This document shows positions 39,508 to 48,635 of a DNA stretch of 61,720 bases, one piece after another. The stretch comes from CAZKGE01 sp964541695 (GTDB lineage: Bacteria > Bacillota > Clostridia > Christensenellales > CAG-138), in contig CAZIRB010000004.1 in NCBI GenBank assembly GCA_964541695.1, positions 1 to 61,720 on the forward strand, read 5' to 3'. Position numbers and translations under genes: made by a program. The notes under the pieces were generated by a model. That model did not search any database. It was not told the origin of the DNA and saw only the letters and a program-made list of their open reading frames with translations. The first letter of the stretch is position 1. Each line of letters begins with the position of its first letter.

Positions 39508-40212
39508 CTATTGCGCCAGGGCTTTATAGGTCTTCATGCTGTTTTCGACAGCATGGAATAGTTTTTCCATTCCAAACCCGATCACAAAGTACACGACGAA
39601 TATAACGAAATACGCCTCCGTGTAATTATAACCCGCGGAAGCCGCGATGCGAAGTTTGCCGGTGATATCCTGAATCGTCATCATATACACGAGGGAGGTG
39701 CTTTTAAAGAGGTTCAAAAACTCGTTGCAGATGTTCGGAATAGCGGACACCAGCGCCTGCGGTATGACGATGAGAACGTTTGTCTGGAAGCCGTTCAGCC
39801 CCACGGAGCGCGCCGCCTCGGCCTGGTCCTTGTTTACGGAGGCCAGGGAGGAGCGAAACACCTCCGTCAAGGTGGCCATGACGTTTAAGGAGAACACGAA
39901 GAACGCGTAGAAGTACGGATTGATGCCGAACACGTCCACGTTCCAGCCGAACGACTGGACTATGCGGTTTAAGACGCTGGGGAAGCCCGCATATACGATG
40001 AAAACCTGGACGACCAGCGGCGTGCCCCGCAGAAATGAAACGATGACGGAGATCACCTGCGAAAGCACCGGCGTCCGCTTAAAGCGCGACATCGCGCACA
40101 AAAAGCTCGGCGGCAGCGCGATTGCCAGCGAAAGAAACGTGACATACAAGGATACCGGAACGCCCTTGATCGCTTCCAGCAGGGCAACGCGGAAAACAAA
40201 CCCCCAGTTCAT
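39508..40212 (-). CDS. Amino-acid ABC transporter permease 2
   Basis: A 234-residue HisM/GlnP-type permease with about five membrane helices and the coupling-loop region EVFRSSLASVNKDQAEAARSVGLN (EAA motif). The start ATG at 40212 overlaps the stop of permease 1 as ATGA, indicating translational coupling, with a GGAAGGGG site upstream. It pairs with permease 1 to form a heterodimeric channel. Confidence 0.94.
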   Translation of the reverse strand: MNWGFVFRVALLEAIKGVPVSLYVTFLSLAIALPPSFLCAMSRFKRTPVLSQVISVIVSFLRGTPLVVQVFIVYAGFPSVLNRIVQSFGWNVDVFGINPYFYAFFVFSLNVMATLTEVFRSSLASVNKDQAEAARSVGLNGFQTNVLIVIPQALVSAIPNICNEFLNLFKSTSLVYMMTIQDITGKLRIAASAGYNYTEAYFVIFVVYFVIGFGMEKLFHAVENSMKTYKALAQ

Positions 40213-40937
40213 GCCGCATTCCCCTTCCTGCCGGCCGCCCACGACGGGGTCTTAACGATCCTTCCCCCCTGGTGCAGCAGTTTTTCAAGCTGGCCGGTGA
40301 GTCCGGCAATCAGCAGGGAGACGATCCAGTAGATCAGGGCCGCGGCGATATACACCTCGAGATTATAGGCGCCATATTCTCTGGCGTTCATCAGCTTTGC
40401 CGTCCCCATCACATCATATATGCCGATGGTGAACCCAAGCGCGGTCTCCAGCACCATGCCGACCAGCAGATTCCCAAGATTCGGGAGCGCGATATAGATC
40501 GCCTGCGGAACCACGATTTTAAAAATCGCCTGGGGCACCGAAAGCCCGACGCTGAGCGCCGCCTCCATCTGCCCTCTGTCGATGGCCTCATATGCCGAAC
40601 GCATAATCTCGGAGAGCCTCGACGACGCAAACGTCACAAGGGCCATGATCAAAAAGTATATCTTATCGATTTCGTTGAGCCTGGGAAAAAACTTCGGAAG
40701 CCCGTAATACAGGAGAAACAGCATGACCAGGAACGGCGTGCTGCGTACAATGTCCGAAATCGTATATGCCGATTTCCGCAGCAGCTTGTTTTTTCCCAGC
40801 TTGCACAGCACCAGCAAAAAGCCGAACAACGTTCCGAACAGCAACGTGACGATAACGCTGAGCAGTGTAACCTTGAAAAAAGCGGGGATGAGCTTTGGAA
40901 TGCTGTCGAGCATGTACGCCCAGTCAAACAGCTTCAT
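40209..40937 (-). CDS. Amino-acid ABC transporter permease 1
   Basis: A 242-residue HisM/GlnP-type permease with five predicted membrane helices and a coupling loop SEIMRSAYEAIDRGQMEAALSVGLS. AAGGAG lies before the ATG. It ends in a 4-bp overlap with permease 2 and begins about 90 bp after the binding-protein stop. Substrate is a polar or cystine-like amino acid by family. Confidence 0.94.
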   Translation of the reverse strand: MKLFDWAYMLDSIPKLIPAFFKVTLLSVIVTLLFGTLFGFLLVLCKLGKNKLLRKSAYTISDIVRSTPFLVMLFLLYYGLPKFFPRLNEIDKIYFLIMALVTFASSRLSEIMRSAYEAIDRGQMEAALSVGLSVPQAIFKIVVPQAIYIALPNLGNLLVGMVLETALGFTIGIYDVMGTAKLMNAREYGAYNLEVYIAAALIYWIVSLLIAGLTGQLEKLLHQGGRIVKTPSWAAGRKGNAA

Positions 40938-41029
40938 GCCATTCTCCTTCGTTCGCTTGCTGACCCAGAAATCGCCGGACGCACCAGATGGCGCGTCCGG
41001 CGGCTGCTCGGGTATTATGCGAGAGTTAT

Positions 41030-41920
41030 TTACTCAAAGTACTTATAGACGTCGTAGCCGAACCATTGCGTCGCAATTTGGGAAAGCGTGCCGTCGGCCA
41101 TGAGCTGCGCCATAATTCCGTCGACAGCGGCCGCCAGCTCGGTCTGGTCCTTGCCGTAAAGCACCCAGGTTTTCACCGCATAGAAGGGCACGAAATACAG
41201 CTGATCGCCCGGATCGACGGTCGCTTTGAGCTCGTCAAACTCGGAAGCAAACATCGCGGCGCCGTCATAGCGGCCCTCGATGATCCACTTCATCTGCTCG
41301 CCGGAAGCGGTGACTTCGCCTACGTCGAAGTTCAGCTTCGCGTCCGGATGCTCTTCATTGTACTTCGAGAACACGCTGTACATGGCGCCGGAGGTTTCCT
41401 GCGGCGTCAGTTTGAGGCCCGCGGCCGCAAAATCATCCAGGCTCTTGACGCTGTCGGCATACTTCTTGTTGACCGCAATCCCCTCAACGCCGCCGCCGAT
41501 CGGATACTGGGGGTAAAGATATTTCTGGTTCCGCTGATCATTATACCAGAAGTTCCCGACCGCCGCCGCATATTTCCCGGAATCCAGGCCCAGCAGCAGG
41601 GCGTCCTGGTCCGCCGGCTCATAAATGAACTCGTACTGGGGAAGCATCTCGTCCACAAGGGTCATGACCGCATAGTTCTGGCCGTCGATTGTGCCGTCCT
41701 CCTTCACAAACGAGGCGGGGGGCTGGGCGCTGTTGATACCCATCAGGACCTTCGTAACCTCCGCATCGGCGCTGGGGGCCTCCGTTGCCTCCGTTGTTGC
41801 AGGAGCCGCCGTTGCGGCGGCAGCCGCGGGTGTTTCCGGCTTAGCCGTTTCCTTGGCGGTGCAAGCCATAAGCGGAAGCAGCATTGCCAGGGCAAGCAGG
41901 GCGCAAAGCACTTTTTTCAT
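41030..41920 (-). CDS. Amino-acid ABC transporter substrate-binding lipoprotein
   Basis: A 296-residue SBP_bac_3-type protein. The lipoprotein signal MKKVLCALLALAMLLPLMAC has the modified Cys at 20, an Ala/Thr/Glu linker follows, and the binding domain contains GINSAQPPASFVKEDGTIDG, GGVEGIAVNKKYADSVKSLDDF and WFGYDVYKYF. AAAGGAG upstream supports ATG 41920. It is the first gene of the operon that ends with the PPC protein, and its promoter region carries ATTCAAT repeats. Confidence 0.93.
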   Translation of the reverse strand: MKKVLCALLALAMLLPLMACTAKETAKPETPAAAAATAAPATTEATEAPSADAEVTKVLMGINSAQPPASFVKEDGTIDGQNYAVMTLVDEMLPQYEFIYEPADQDALLLGLDSGKYAAAVGNFWYNDQRNQKYLYPQYPIGGGVEGIAVNKKYADSVKSLDDFAAAGLKLTPQETSGAMYSVFSKYNEEHPDAKLNFDVGEVTASGEQMKWIIEGRYDGAAMFASEFDELKATVDPGDQLYFVPFYAVKTWVLYGKDQTELAAAVDGIMAQLMADGTLSQIATQWFGYDVYKYFE

Positions 41921-42026
41921 CGATCGTGTTTCTCCTTTCAATTTGCTTTGTAAGATTAAAATCGTGGATTGTTTCGGTGGTTTCGAACAAAAAGAGAGCT
42001 TAAATATGTACGTAAAATGTTGTATG

Positions 42027-42059
42027 ATTCAATACTATTCAATCTGGAATCAAAGTCAA
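42027..42059 (-). promoter_or_regulatory. AT-rich promoter with direct repeats before the amino-acid ABC operon
   Basis: On the minus strand TTGACT (42059-42054), a 16-bp spacer and TAGTAT (42037-42032). The heptamer ATTCAAT occurs on the plus strand at 42027-42033 and 42037-42043, overlapping the -10 box with a 10-bp (one helical turn) period. It is a candidate operator, possibly for the FCD-GntR encoded at 42617. Confidence 0.5.
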
Positions 42060-42191
42060 TGTAATATGAAAAGTGCATTTTTTTATATTCATTTCCTGGG
42101 GATCATGCCGGCGAGCACGTTTCTCCCAGCGTTTATGCGCAAAAAATCGTCCAAAAACTTGCCTGCTTGCCCGCCCGGACGGTCCGCGCAA

Positions 42192-42599
42192 TCAGCGGTT
42201 CCCGCCGCCGGTCAGTTCCTGATTGTTCAATATCCGCTGCAGCTCCACCTTATAATTGTCCGGATCGTACGTAAACGCGGCATATACGTTGAACCGTTCG
42301 TTTACGCAGGGCTTGGAAACATCGGTCACGCCTTTTTCCAGCAGCCGCCGGTAGTGCCGGTCCACGTCCGCCTCGTCGCGGCAGTTTAAGGAGATGCACA
42401 CGCCGGTCGGTCCGGCGGGTATCGGCCTCCCGTCGTCATACTGGCAAAACCCAATGTACCCGTAGCCCGTATCGAAGATGCGGCATTTGCCTTCCGCCTG
42501 GGTCTGCACCAAGGAAAGCCCTATCACCTCCGCGTAATATGCCGAGGTCTTTTCAATATCCGAGCATGGCAAAAATACGATGAGGCTTTCAATGGCCAA
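42192..42599 (-). CDS. VOC/glyoxalase-family protein
   Basis: A 135-residue single vicinal-oxygen-chelate domain: LIVFLPCSDIEKTSAYYAEVIGLSL, then GPTGVCISLNCRDEADVDRHYRRLLEKG and the terminal AAFTYDPDNYKVELQ with the metal-ligand Glu. It starts at TTG 42599 behind GGGGGGA. It is the last gene of the aminotransferase/IOR operon, 17 bp after the GntR gene. It may detoxify or rearrange a keto-acid-derived compound, but substrate is unknown. Confidence 0.82.
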   Translation of the reverse strand: MAIESLIVFLPCSDIEKTSAYYAEVIGLSLVQTQAEGKCRIFDTGYGYIGFCQYDDGRPIPAGPTGVCISLNCRDEADVDRHYRRLLEKGVTDVSKPCVNERFNVYAAFTYDPDNYKVELQRILNNQELTGGGNR

Positions 42600-42616
42600 A
42601 GCCTGTCCCCCCTGTG

Positions 42617-43360
42617 CTATGCGCGGGTTTCCGGCGCAGGTTTGTCCTTTTCCGATTTGTTTCGATCGTTTCTATAAAAATCGAGCAGGCGCTGGCAGGA
42701 GCGCGTCAGGTGGAAATATACCGTTCTTCTCGCTTCGTCGCCGTTCCGCGCCAGCATTGCATGGATGATGTCCATGTGTTCATCGTTGTTCTCCTGGGCC
42801 TCCGCGAGGTTTTTGTTTACCGTGCGGATGATGAACGACTGCACTCTGGCCGAATAATCATTGATCACGTTGAACAGCGCGTCCACCATGGGTGAGTCCA
42901 GATATCGCCACAGCATCGCATGCAGCCTGCGGTCAAACTCAATCTGCGCCCGGTACATCTTCGGATTTGCCTTGAGCTCCTCAAGCTGCGCCTTCAATTC
43001 ATTCAGTTCCTTTGTCGGCACATATCTTACGGACAGCCTTGCCACCACCGGCTCCAGCTGTTTTCTGAACAGGTAGATGCTGGTGACCTCCTGCGCGGAC
43101 GGACGTTTTACCGTGGCCTGCTTCCCCGGCTCCGCTACGACCAGGTTATCTTTTCTAAGCAGTTCCAGCGCGTTTTTCGCGGGCGTACGGCTCACGTTGT
43201 ATTGTTTGGAAAGCTTAACGATGTTGAGCTTCTCCCCGGATTCCAGCCGCCCGAACATGATATCTTCCTTTATCGCATGATAAATCAGATATGTGAGGCT
43301 GTTACCGTCATCCTCCTGCCCCTCATCCGCAATGATTTTGCCTATCGTGTTAAAATCCAC
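42617..43360 (-). CDS. GntR-family regulator with FCD sensor domain
   Basis: A 247-residue protein. The N-terminal winged HTH (AIKEDIMFGRLESGEKLNIVKLSKQYNVSRTPAKNALELL) and a C-terminal all-helical FCD ligand domain (EFDRRLHAMLWRYLDSPMVDALFNVIN...NDEHMDIIHAMLARNGDEARRTVYFHL) are clear, with the metal-binding His positions of the FCD fold visible. GGGAGG selects GTG 43360. Located in the amino-acid operon, it probably senses an organic acid or amino acid and controls this operon and perhaps the ABC operon next door. Confidence 0.92.
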   Translation of the reverse strand: MDFNTIGKIIADEGQEDDGNSLTYLIYHAIKEDIMFGRLESGEKLNIVKLSKQYNVSRTPAKNALELLRKDNLVVAEPGKQATVKRPSAQEVTSIYLFRKQLEPVVARLSVRYVPTKELNELKAQLEELKANPKMYRAQIEFDRRLHAMLWRYLDSPMVDALFNVINDYSARVQSFIIRTVNKNLAEAQENNDEHMDIIHAMLARNGDEARRTVYFHLTRSCQRLLDFYRNDRNKSEKDKPAPETRA

Positions 43361-43391
43361 TCGAAAACCTCCCGTGGCCGGCCGTCATGGC

Positions 43392-44093
43392 TCATTTCAA
43401 CGAAGGCGGCATGGCATAGAGACCGCGCTTGGATGGCGTGAGTCCGGCTTCCACCATCGCTTCCGTCACCTTCAGCGCGACCGATGCGGGGTCCAGTATT
43501 CGTACCCCGAGCTCATCCTCGAGGCCCTGCGCATAACCGGCCATGCCCGCGCAGCCCAAAAGAATAACCTCGGCTCCGTCCCGCTCGGCCGCCAACTTGG
43601 CAAGCTCTCTGATCCTGTCTTTTGTGCGCTCGGGCTCCGCTTCGGTTTCCGCCACGCGCATGTTCAACGGCAGCACCGACGCAAGGCTTCCTTCCAGCCG
43701 ATATTTCCGTACATCCATAATTTTGCGCGGAACGCGCTGTTCTGTCAATGTGAGCACGGAAAATTTTGAACCCAGCATGGAGGCCACATGCAGGCTGATC
43801 TCCTGTATGCCGGCCACCAAAATGCCGGACAATTCGCGGGCCGGCTCCAACGCCGGATCGCTGAAACAGGCTAAAATGATCGCGTCGTACCCCTCGCGGT
43901 TGGCCCTTTTTACCAGCTCCAGGACCCCCGGCGTACACAACGCCTCGTCGTACGCGCTCTCGATGGCGGCCGGTCCGTTTTCGAGGCAGACCACCGTCAA
44001 TTCGACATCGGGCCGCTTGATTTGGGTCAGGACCCGTTCCACATGGTCGGTCACGACGCGTGACGAATTGGGATTGATCACCATGATTCTCAT
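43392..44093 (-). CDS. Asp/Glu/hydantoin racemase family protein
   Basis: A 233-residue protein. MRIMVINPNSSRVVTDH is the family N-terminus, and two catalytic Cys are visible in ILACFSDPALEPARE and VILLGCAGMAGYAQGLE. It would racemise amino acids or hydantoins through the two-Cys mechanism, so D-amino acids could enter the pathway. The start ATG overlaps the IorB stop as ATGA, so the two are translationally coupled. Confidence 0.92.
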   Translation of the reverse strand: MRIMVINPNSSRVVTDHVERVLTQIKRPDVELTVVCLENGPAAIESAYDEALCTPGVLELVKRANREGYDAIILACFSDPALEPARELSGILVAGIQEISLHVASMLGSKFSVLTLTEQRVPRKIMDVRKYRLEGSLASVLPLNMRVAETEAEPERTKDRIRELAKLAAERDGAEVILLGCAGMAGYAQGLEDELGVRILDPASVALKVTEAMVEAGLTPSKRGLYAMPPSLK

Positions 44094-44677
44094 AGGCGCA
44101 CGCTCCGGCCCGCACAAAATGCTTTCATATTGATGTCCAGATACCTGTCCGGCACATAGGCGGCGATCACTTTCGACCACACCGCATAATCCGCGTCCAG
44201 CAAGCCGGAAAGGACCCCCAGGAGAACAAGGTTCATCGTTTTCACATTGCCGATCTGCCGGGCAACGGCGGTGGCGTCCAGCCGGATCAACCGTGCGCCC
44301 GCCGCGGTAAGGGCCGCGGTTATCCGCTCGTCGGACGGGTATTCGACCTGACCGGTGCTGACGAGCATCGGCGGCAGCTTGTAGTTGTTCATAACGACCG
44401 TCGCGTCCGGCCCAAGGTACTCTGCCGCCCGAATCGCTTCCAGCGGCTCGAAGGCCAGCAAATAATGAACGCCGCCCTTCATGCACATCGGCGAACCGAC
44501 CGGCCGCCCCCAGCGCACATGGCTCGAGACGCTTCCTCCGCGCACCGCAAGTCCCAAAACGTCGGATTTCTTGGCGTCATACCCGGCCTCCATGCCGGCC
44601 TCGGCCAGAATATCGCTGACCAGTATGGTCCCTTGTCCGCCCACGCCCACAACAAGAAAGTTTATCGGGTCCCCCAC
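44090..44677 (-). CDS. iorB: Indolepyruvate:ferredoxin oxidoreductase, beta subunit
   Basis: A 195-residue gamma-domain subunit: VVGVGGQGTILVSDILAEAGMEAGYDAKKSDVLGLAVRGGSVSSHVR, then LLAFEPLEAIRAAEYL and a C-terminal YVPDRYLDINMKAF. With IorA it oxidatively decarboxylates aromatic or other 2-oxo acids to acyl-CoA and reduced ferredoxin. The start is a GTG that overlaps the IorA stop (TAGTG). Confidence 0.95.
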   Translation of the reverse strand: MGDPINFLVVGVGGQGTILVSDILAEAGMEAGYDAKKSDVLGLAVRGGSVSSHVRWGRPVGSPMCMKGGVHYLLAFEPLEAIRAAEYLGPDATVVMNNYKLPPMLVSTGQVEYPSDERITAALTAAGARLIRLDATAVARQIGNVKTMNLVLLGVLSGLLDADYAVWSKVIAAYVPDRYLDINMKAFCAGRSVRL

Positions 44678-46458
44678 TATTCCGCCTCCTTTTCATGAAT
44701 CGCTTTGAACGGACAGACCTGCGCGCAAATGCCGCAGCCGTTGCATAGGGTGGGATCGATCCGGCATTTCTTCTTATGGGTTCCGGGGTTCTCCTCGTCG
44801 GACAGCATGATCGCCGGGCATCCAACTTTTAGGCAGTGCCGGCAGGCCGCGCATTTCCCGCCGTCAATTTCGCACAGTCGCTTGCTTGCCTTGACCACGT
44901 GCACGCATGGGCCGCGGGTGATCAATACGGCCGGGCCGTCGTAAGCCAGGCAGTCCATGAGGCCGTCCTCCACCGCCCGTACGTCGAACGCGTCCGCCAC
45001 CCGCACCTTCTGCACGCCCAGCGCCCGAACCAGCGGTTCGATTTCAATTTTTCTCGCCGGGTTTTCGTGCAACACCCGCCAGCCGATGCCGGCATGGTCC
45101 TGATGTCCGGTCATCGCGGTGGTGTCGTTGTCCATAATGATCACAACGCCCCGGCTGCCGTTATGCACCATGTTGGCCAGCGGCGAAAGACCGGAGTGGA
45201 AGAAGGTGGAATCCCCGATGGTGCAGACGCGGTTCTCCGGCAGCTTGGCTATGCTCATCCCGTGGAGCACGCCGATGCTCGCGCCCATGGCGCCCATGGT
45301 ATGCTGCGCGCGAAAGGGCGGCTGCGCGCCCAGATTGTAGCAGCCGATGTCGCCCGCCGTCGCGATATCGTGCTTTGCCAGCACATAATAGGTCGAACGG
45401 TGCGGGCACCCGGCGCAGAGCACCGGAGAGCGGGGCGGCAGGTCCTCCGCATCCGCGCGCGAAGGCTGTTCGCCGCGGGGGAGCAGGCCGTTTTCCCGCG
45501 CGATATCCGCAATGCGGTCGGGAAGCAGCTCAAAGCAGGGCGGGAACAGCGATTTTCCCTCGGCCCAAACGCCCATGCCCTTGATCTGTTCCTCCAATAC
45601 CGGGTCCAGCTCCTCGATCACGATCAGCCTGTCCACGCCCGCAGCGAAACGCTTGATCATATCGGAGGGCAGCGGATAGGTCAGGCCAAGCTTTAGAACG
45701 GACGCTTTCGGAAACACGTCTTTGACATACTGGTATACAACGCCGCTTGTAATGATTCCGACGGACCTGTCGCCCCATTCGATGCGGTTGATCTCCATGG
45801 TTTCCGCATATTCGGCGATACGCAGGATGCGCGCCTCAACGTTTGGATGCATTTTTTTAGCATACATGGCGGTGCAGTTGTACTTGGGCAAATTGCGGGG
45901 AAACTTTTCAAGCCGTCTGGGGTTTTCCGTGCGCTCGCCCAGCTCCACAACGCTCTTGCAATGGGACACGCGCATCACGCTGCGCAGGAGAACGGGGGTG
46001 TCGAACTCCTCCGAGAGCGCGAACGCCAGCCTCGTAAAGTCCTTCGCCTCCTGACTGTCGGCGGGCTCCAGGGTCGGGATCTTCGCAAGGCGCGAATACC
46101 ATCTGTTATCCTGCTCGTTTTGCGAGCTGAACAGGCCGGGATCGTCCGCGGTAACGATGACAAGCCCCGCTTCCGAACCGGTATAAACCGAGTACAGCAG
46201 GGAGTCCATCAGCACGTTCATGCCCACCTGCTTGGTGGTCACGATCGCCCGTTTGCCCGAATAGGAAGCGCCGGCCGCCGCATCCATGGCGACCTTTTCG
46301 TTTGCGGACCATTCGGCATAGATCTCCTGCCCGTACTTCTCCGCAATGCTCCGGATGATTTCCGAGCTCGGCGTGCCGGGGTAGCCCGTCGCCACCTGTA
46401 CGCCGGCCTCATATGCCCCTCGCGCAATCGCTTCGTTGCCCGAAAGTAATGCTTTCAA
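44677..46458 (-). CDS. iorA: Indolepyruvate:ferredoxin oxidoreductase, alpha subunit
   Basis: A 593-residue protein of normal IorA length. The N-terminal pyrimidine-binding domain has ATGYPGTPSSEII, the TPP-binding half has VLCAGCPHRSTYY, GDIGCYNLGAQPPF and DNDTTAMTGHQ, and the C-terminal ferredoxin domain has two four-Cys clusters (CAACRHCLKVGCP and CNGCGICAQVCPF). It makes acyl-CoA from indolepyruvate, phenylpyruvate or related keto acids, feeding the ADP-forming synthetase encoded just upstream. The substrate range (aromatic versus branched) is uncertain. Confidence 0.97.
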   Translation of the reverse strand: MKALLSGNEAIARGAYEAGVQVATGYPGTPSSEIIRSIAEKYGQEIYAEWSANEKVAMDAAAGASYSGKRAIVTTKQVGMNVLMDSLLYSVYTGSEAGLVIVTADDPGLFSSQNEQDNRWYSRLAKIPTLEPADSQEAKDFTRLAFALSEEFDTPVLLRSVMRVSHCKSVVELGERTENPRRLEKFPRNLPKYNCTAMYAKKMHPNVEARILRIAEYAETMEINRIEWGDRSVGIITSGVVYQYVKDVFPKASVLKLGLTYPLPSDMIKRFAAGVDRLIVIEELDPVLEEQIKGMGVWAEGKSLFPPCFELLPDRIADIARENGLLPRGEQPSRADAEDLPPRSPVLCAGCPHRSTYYVLAKHDIATAGDIGCYNLGAQPPFRAQHTMGAMGASIGVLHGMSIAKLPENRVCTIGDSTFFHSGLSPLANMVHNGSRGVVIIMDNDTTAMTGHQDHAGIGWRVLHENPARKIEIEPLVRALGVQKVRVADAFDVRAVEDGLMDCLAYDGPAVLITRGPCVHVVKASKRLCEIDGGKCAACRHCLKVGCPAIMLSDEENPGTHKKKCRIDPTLCNGCGICAQVCPFKAIHEKEAE

Positions 46459-46483
46459 ACCTTCGCCTCCTTATTGATGCCGC

Positions 46484-48625
46484 TCATTTTTCGGTAAGCT
46501 CCAGCAGCGCGTCGACCGCAAGCACGCCGGAGCCCTCGGGGTATACCATCAGGGGATTGATGTCCAGCGCGCAGATGCTGTGCGCCTCGGCAACCGCCAT
46601 GTCCCCCACCGCGACGAGCGTACCCGCCAGGGCGGAGACGTCCCCCTTCGGCCGCCCCCGGAAGCCGCAAAGCAGCTGATACGCTTTCGTGGTCCGTATG
46701 GCTTCCATCGCCTGCTCTTTCGAAAACGGCGGGATCAGAAGCACGCTGTCCTTCAGCACTTCCACCAGAATCCCGCCGGAACCAAACGCCACGGCCGGTC
46801 CGAACTGCGGATCCCGAACAATGCCCGCAATTACCTCCGCAACCGGTTTTTCCGCCATCCGCTGCACCAGCACGCCGTCGATTCTTCCGCTTGGCCTAAA
46901 ACGTTTTGCGTTTTCCAGAAGGGCGAAATAGCTGTTCTCCAGTTCGCTTTCGCTTTGAATGTTCAGGCCGATTACACCGGCCTCCGTCTTATGCAAAATG
47001 TCCGGAGACATGACCTTGAGCACGACGGGGTACCCGATGCGCCCGGCCGCCTCCCGGCAAGCCTCCAAAGAGCCGCACATCACTTCGCGGGCGCAGGGAA
47101 CGCCGTACGAAGCCAGCACCCGTTTGCTGTCGTATTCGGTGAGCGCCCGCCGCTCCGCGTCCCGCAGCTGATCGACTATGCCGTTGGATACGCATTTTTT
47201 CGTATAGATGCCGCCGGACAGCGTAAATTCCGCCGCATGGGCGATCGCTTTCAGCCCCACGGACGTGCCCTGCAAAACCGGTACGTCCGCCTCATCCAAT
47301 ATCTTCAAAATATCCGGATGCACGCCCGTCGAGGTATTTGTCAGCATCGCGACAGGCTTTTTTTTGCGTTTTGCTTCATCCGCCGCCGCCCGCGCGACGA
47401 TGGCATACTGTTCCGCCTGTTCCCGCGCCATTCCCGGCGGCGCGTCCTGCACGATCAAGATCGCGTCGGCCTCCTCCTCCTCGCCCATGGCTTCTACGCA
47501 CGCCGAATAGGTGTCCGCAATCCGGCCCGCTCCCCAGGCGTCCAGAGGGTTGGCCGCCTGCCCAAAATGGGACAGTATCCCGCGGATTCGTTCGCTCCCG
47601 CCTTCGGACCATTCCGGAAAGCGTATCCCGACGCTTTCATTTACATCCGCCAGCAGACTGATCACACCGCCCGACAGCGTGATGGCAAAAACGTTTTTTC
47701 CCCTTGGCAGTCGGCCCTTCCATGCGGCCAGCAGCTCGGCGGTTACGAGCAGCTCGTCCAGATCGGAGACCTGCAGGATTCCCAGCTTTTTAAACAGCGC
47801 TTGCTGGACCGCGTCCGGCCCCGCCAAAGCGCCCGTGTGCGCGCAGGTGGCCCGCCGGGCGATTTCCGACCTGCCCACCTTTAAAAGCACGATGGGCTTG
47901 CCGGCGTCCTTTGCCCGGGTAGCCACGTCCCGGAGTTTTTCCGGAGAACGAAACTGTTCGATAAACGCGATGATGACGTCCGTTTCGGGGTCGTCGACCA
48001 TATAGGCCATGCAGTCCGTGCTGTCCACGACCGTTTCGTTGCCCGTGGACGCAATCAGGCTGAAGCCCTGGCGGTACGCGCCGTTGGCCATGGCGAGGCA
48101 CAGATAGCCGCTTTGCGCGACCAGGCCGATGTGTCCGCGCTTAACCGTACGCGGGACAGGGGCGCTGTACGCGCCGACGGACGCCGACGGATTCAGAAAT
48201 CCCACGCAGTTGGGCCCCAGAAAGTGGATTCCTTCCCGCTTGCATATCCCCCGAAGCCGCTCGTTCAGCATCCGTCCCGTTTCATCGGACTCGCCGAAAC
48301 CGCTTGCAAACGCCCATGCGGCCCTTGCGCCAATGCGGGCGGCCTCCTCCACGATTGAAACGACGGTTTCGCGCCCGAGCAATATGGCGACCAAATCAAC
48401 GCTGTGCCCCGACCCGGCAACAGCCGCGAGCGACGGATAACATGTCAGGCCGCAAATTTTTTCGTACTTTGGATTGACCGGATAGATTCGGCCTTCGTAT
48501 CCCATCTGCGTCAGGTTGCGAAGAACCTGCAAGCCCGGCCCCGGTTTCTCCGAAGCACCCACGACCGCTATGGAATCCGGCCGGAATAGGGGGCGCATTT
48601 CGTCATATGCATTCATGCGCTTCAT
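46484..48625 (-). CDS. ADP-forming acyl-CoA synthetase, fused alpha-beta subunits
   Basis: A 713-residue protein. A CoA-binding domain (RPDSIAVVGASEKPG), two CoA-ligase domains with the phosphorylatable His in ATCAHTGALAG, and a C-terminal ATP-grasp part (LRDAERRALTEYDSKRVLASYGVP, YPVVLKVMSPDILHKTEAGV) are present. It converts acyl-CoA, ADP and phosphate to acid, CoA and ATP. Together with IOR and the aminotransferase it gives substrate-level ATP from amino acids. It lies 25 bp upstream of iorA. The ribosome binding site before ATG 48625 is weak and ATG 48616 is an alternative. Confidence 0.93.
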   Translation of the reverse strand: MKRMNAYDEMRPLFRPDSIAVVGASEKPGPGLQVLRNLTQMGYEGRIYPVNPKYEKICGLTCYPSLAAVAGSGHSVDLVAILLGRETVVSIVEEAARIGARAAWAFASGFGESDETGRMLNERLRGICKREGIHFLGPNCVGFLNPSASVGAYSAPVPRTVKRGHIGLVAQSGYLCLAMANGAYRQGFSLIASTGNETVVDSTDCMAYMVDDPETDVIIAFIEQFRSPEKLRDVATRAKDAGKPIVLLKVGRSEIARRATCAHTGALAGPDAVQQALFKKLGILQVSDLDELLVTAELLAAWKGRLPRGKNVFAITLSGGVISLLADVNESVGIRFPEWSEGGSERIRGILSHFGQAANPLDAWGAGRIADTYSACVEAMGEEEEADAILIVQDAPPGMAREQAEQYAIVARAAADEAKRKKKPVAMLTNTSTGVHPDILKILDEADVPVLQGTSVGLKAIAHAAEFTLSGGIYTKKCVSNGIVDQLRDAERRALTEYDSKRVLASYGVPCAREVMCGSLEACREAAGRIGYPVVLKVMSPDILHKTEAGVIGLNIQSESELENSYFALLENAKRFRPSGRIDGVLVQRMAEKPVAEVIAGIVRDPQFGPAVAFGSGGILVEVLKDSVLLIPPFSKEQAMEAIRTTKAYQLLCGFRGRPKGDVSALAGTLVAVGDMAVAEAHSICALDINPLMVYPEGSGVLAVDALLELTEK

Positions 48626-48635
48626 CTTGCTGCTC

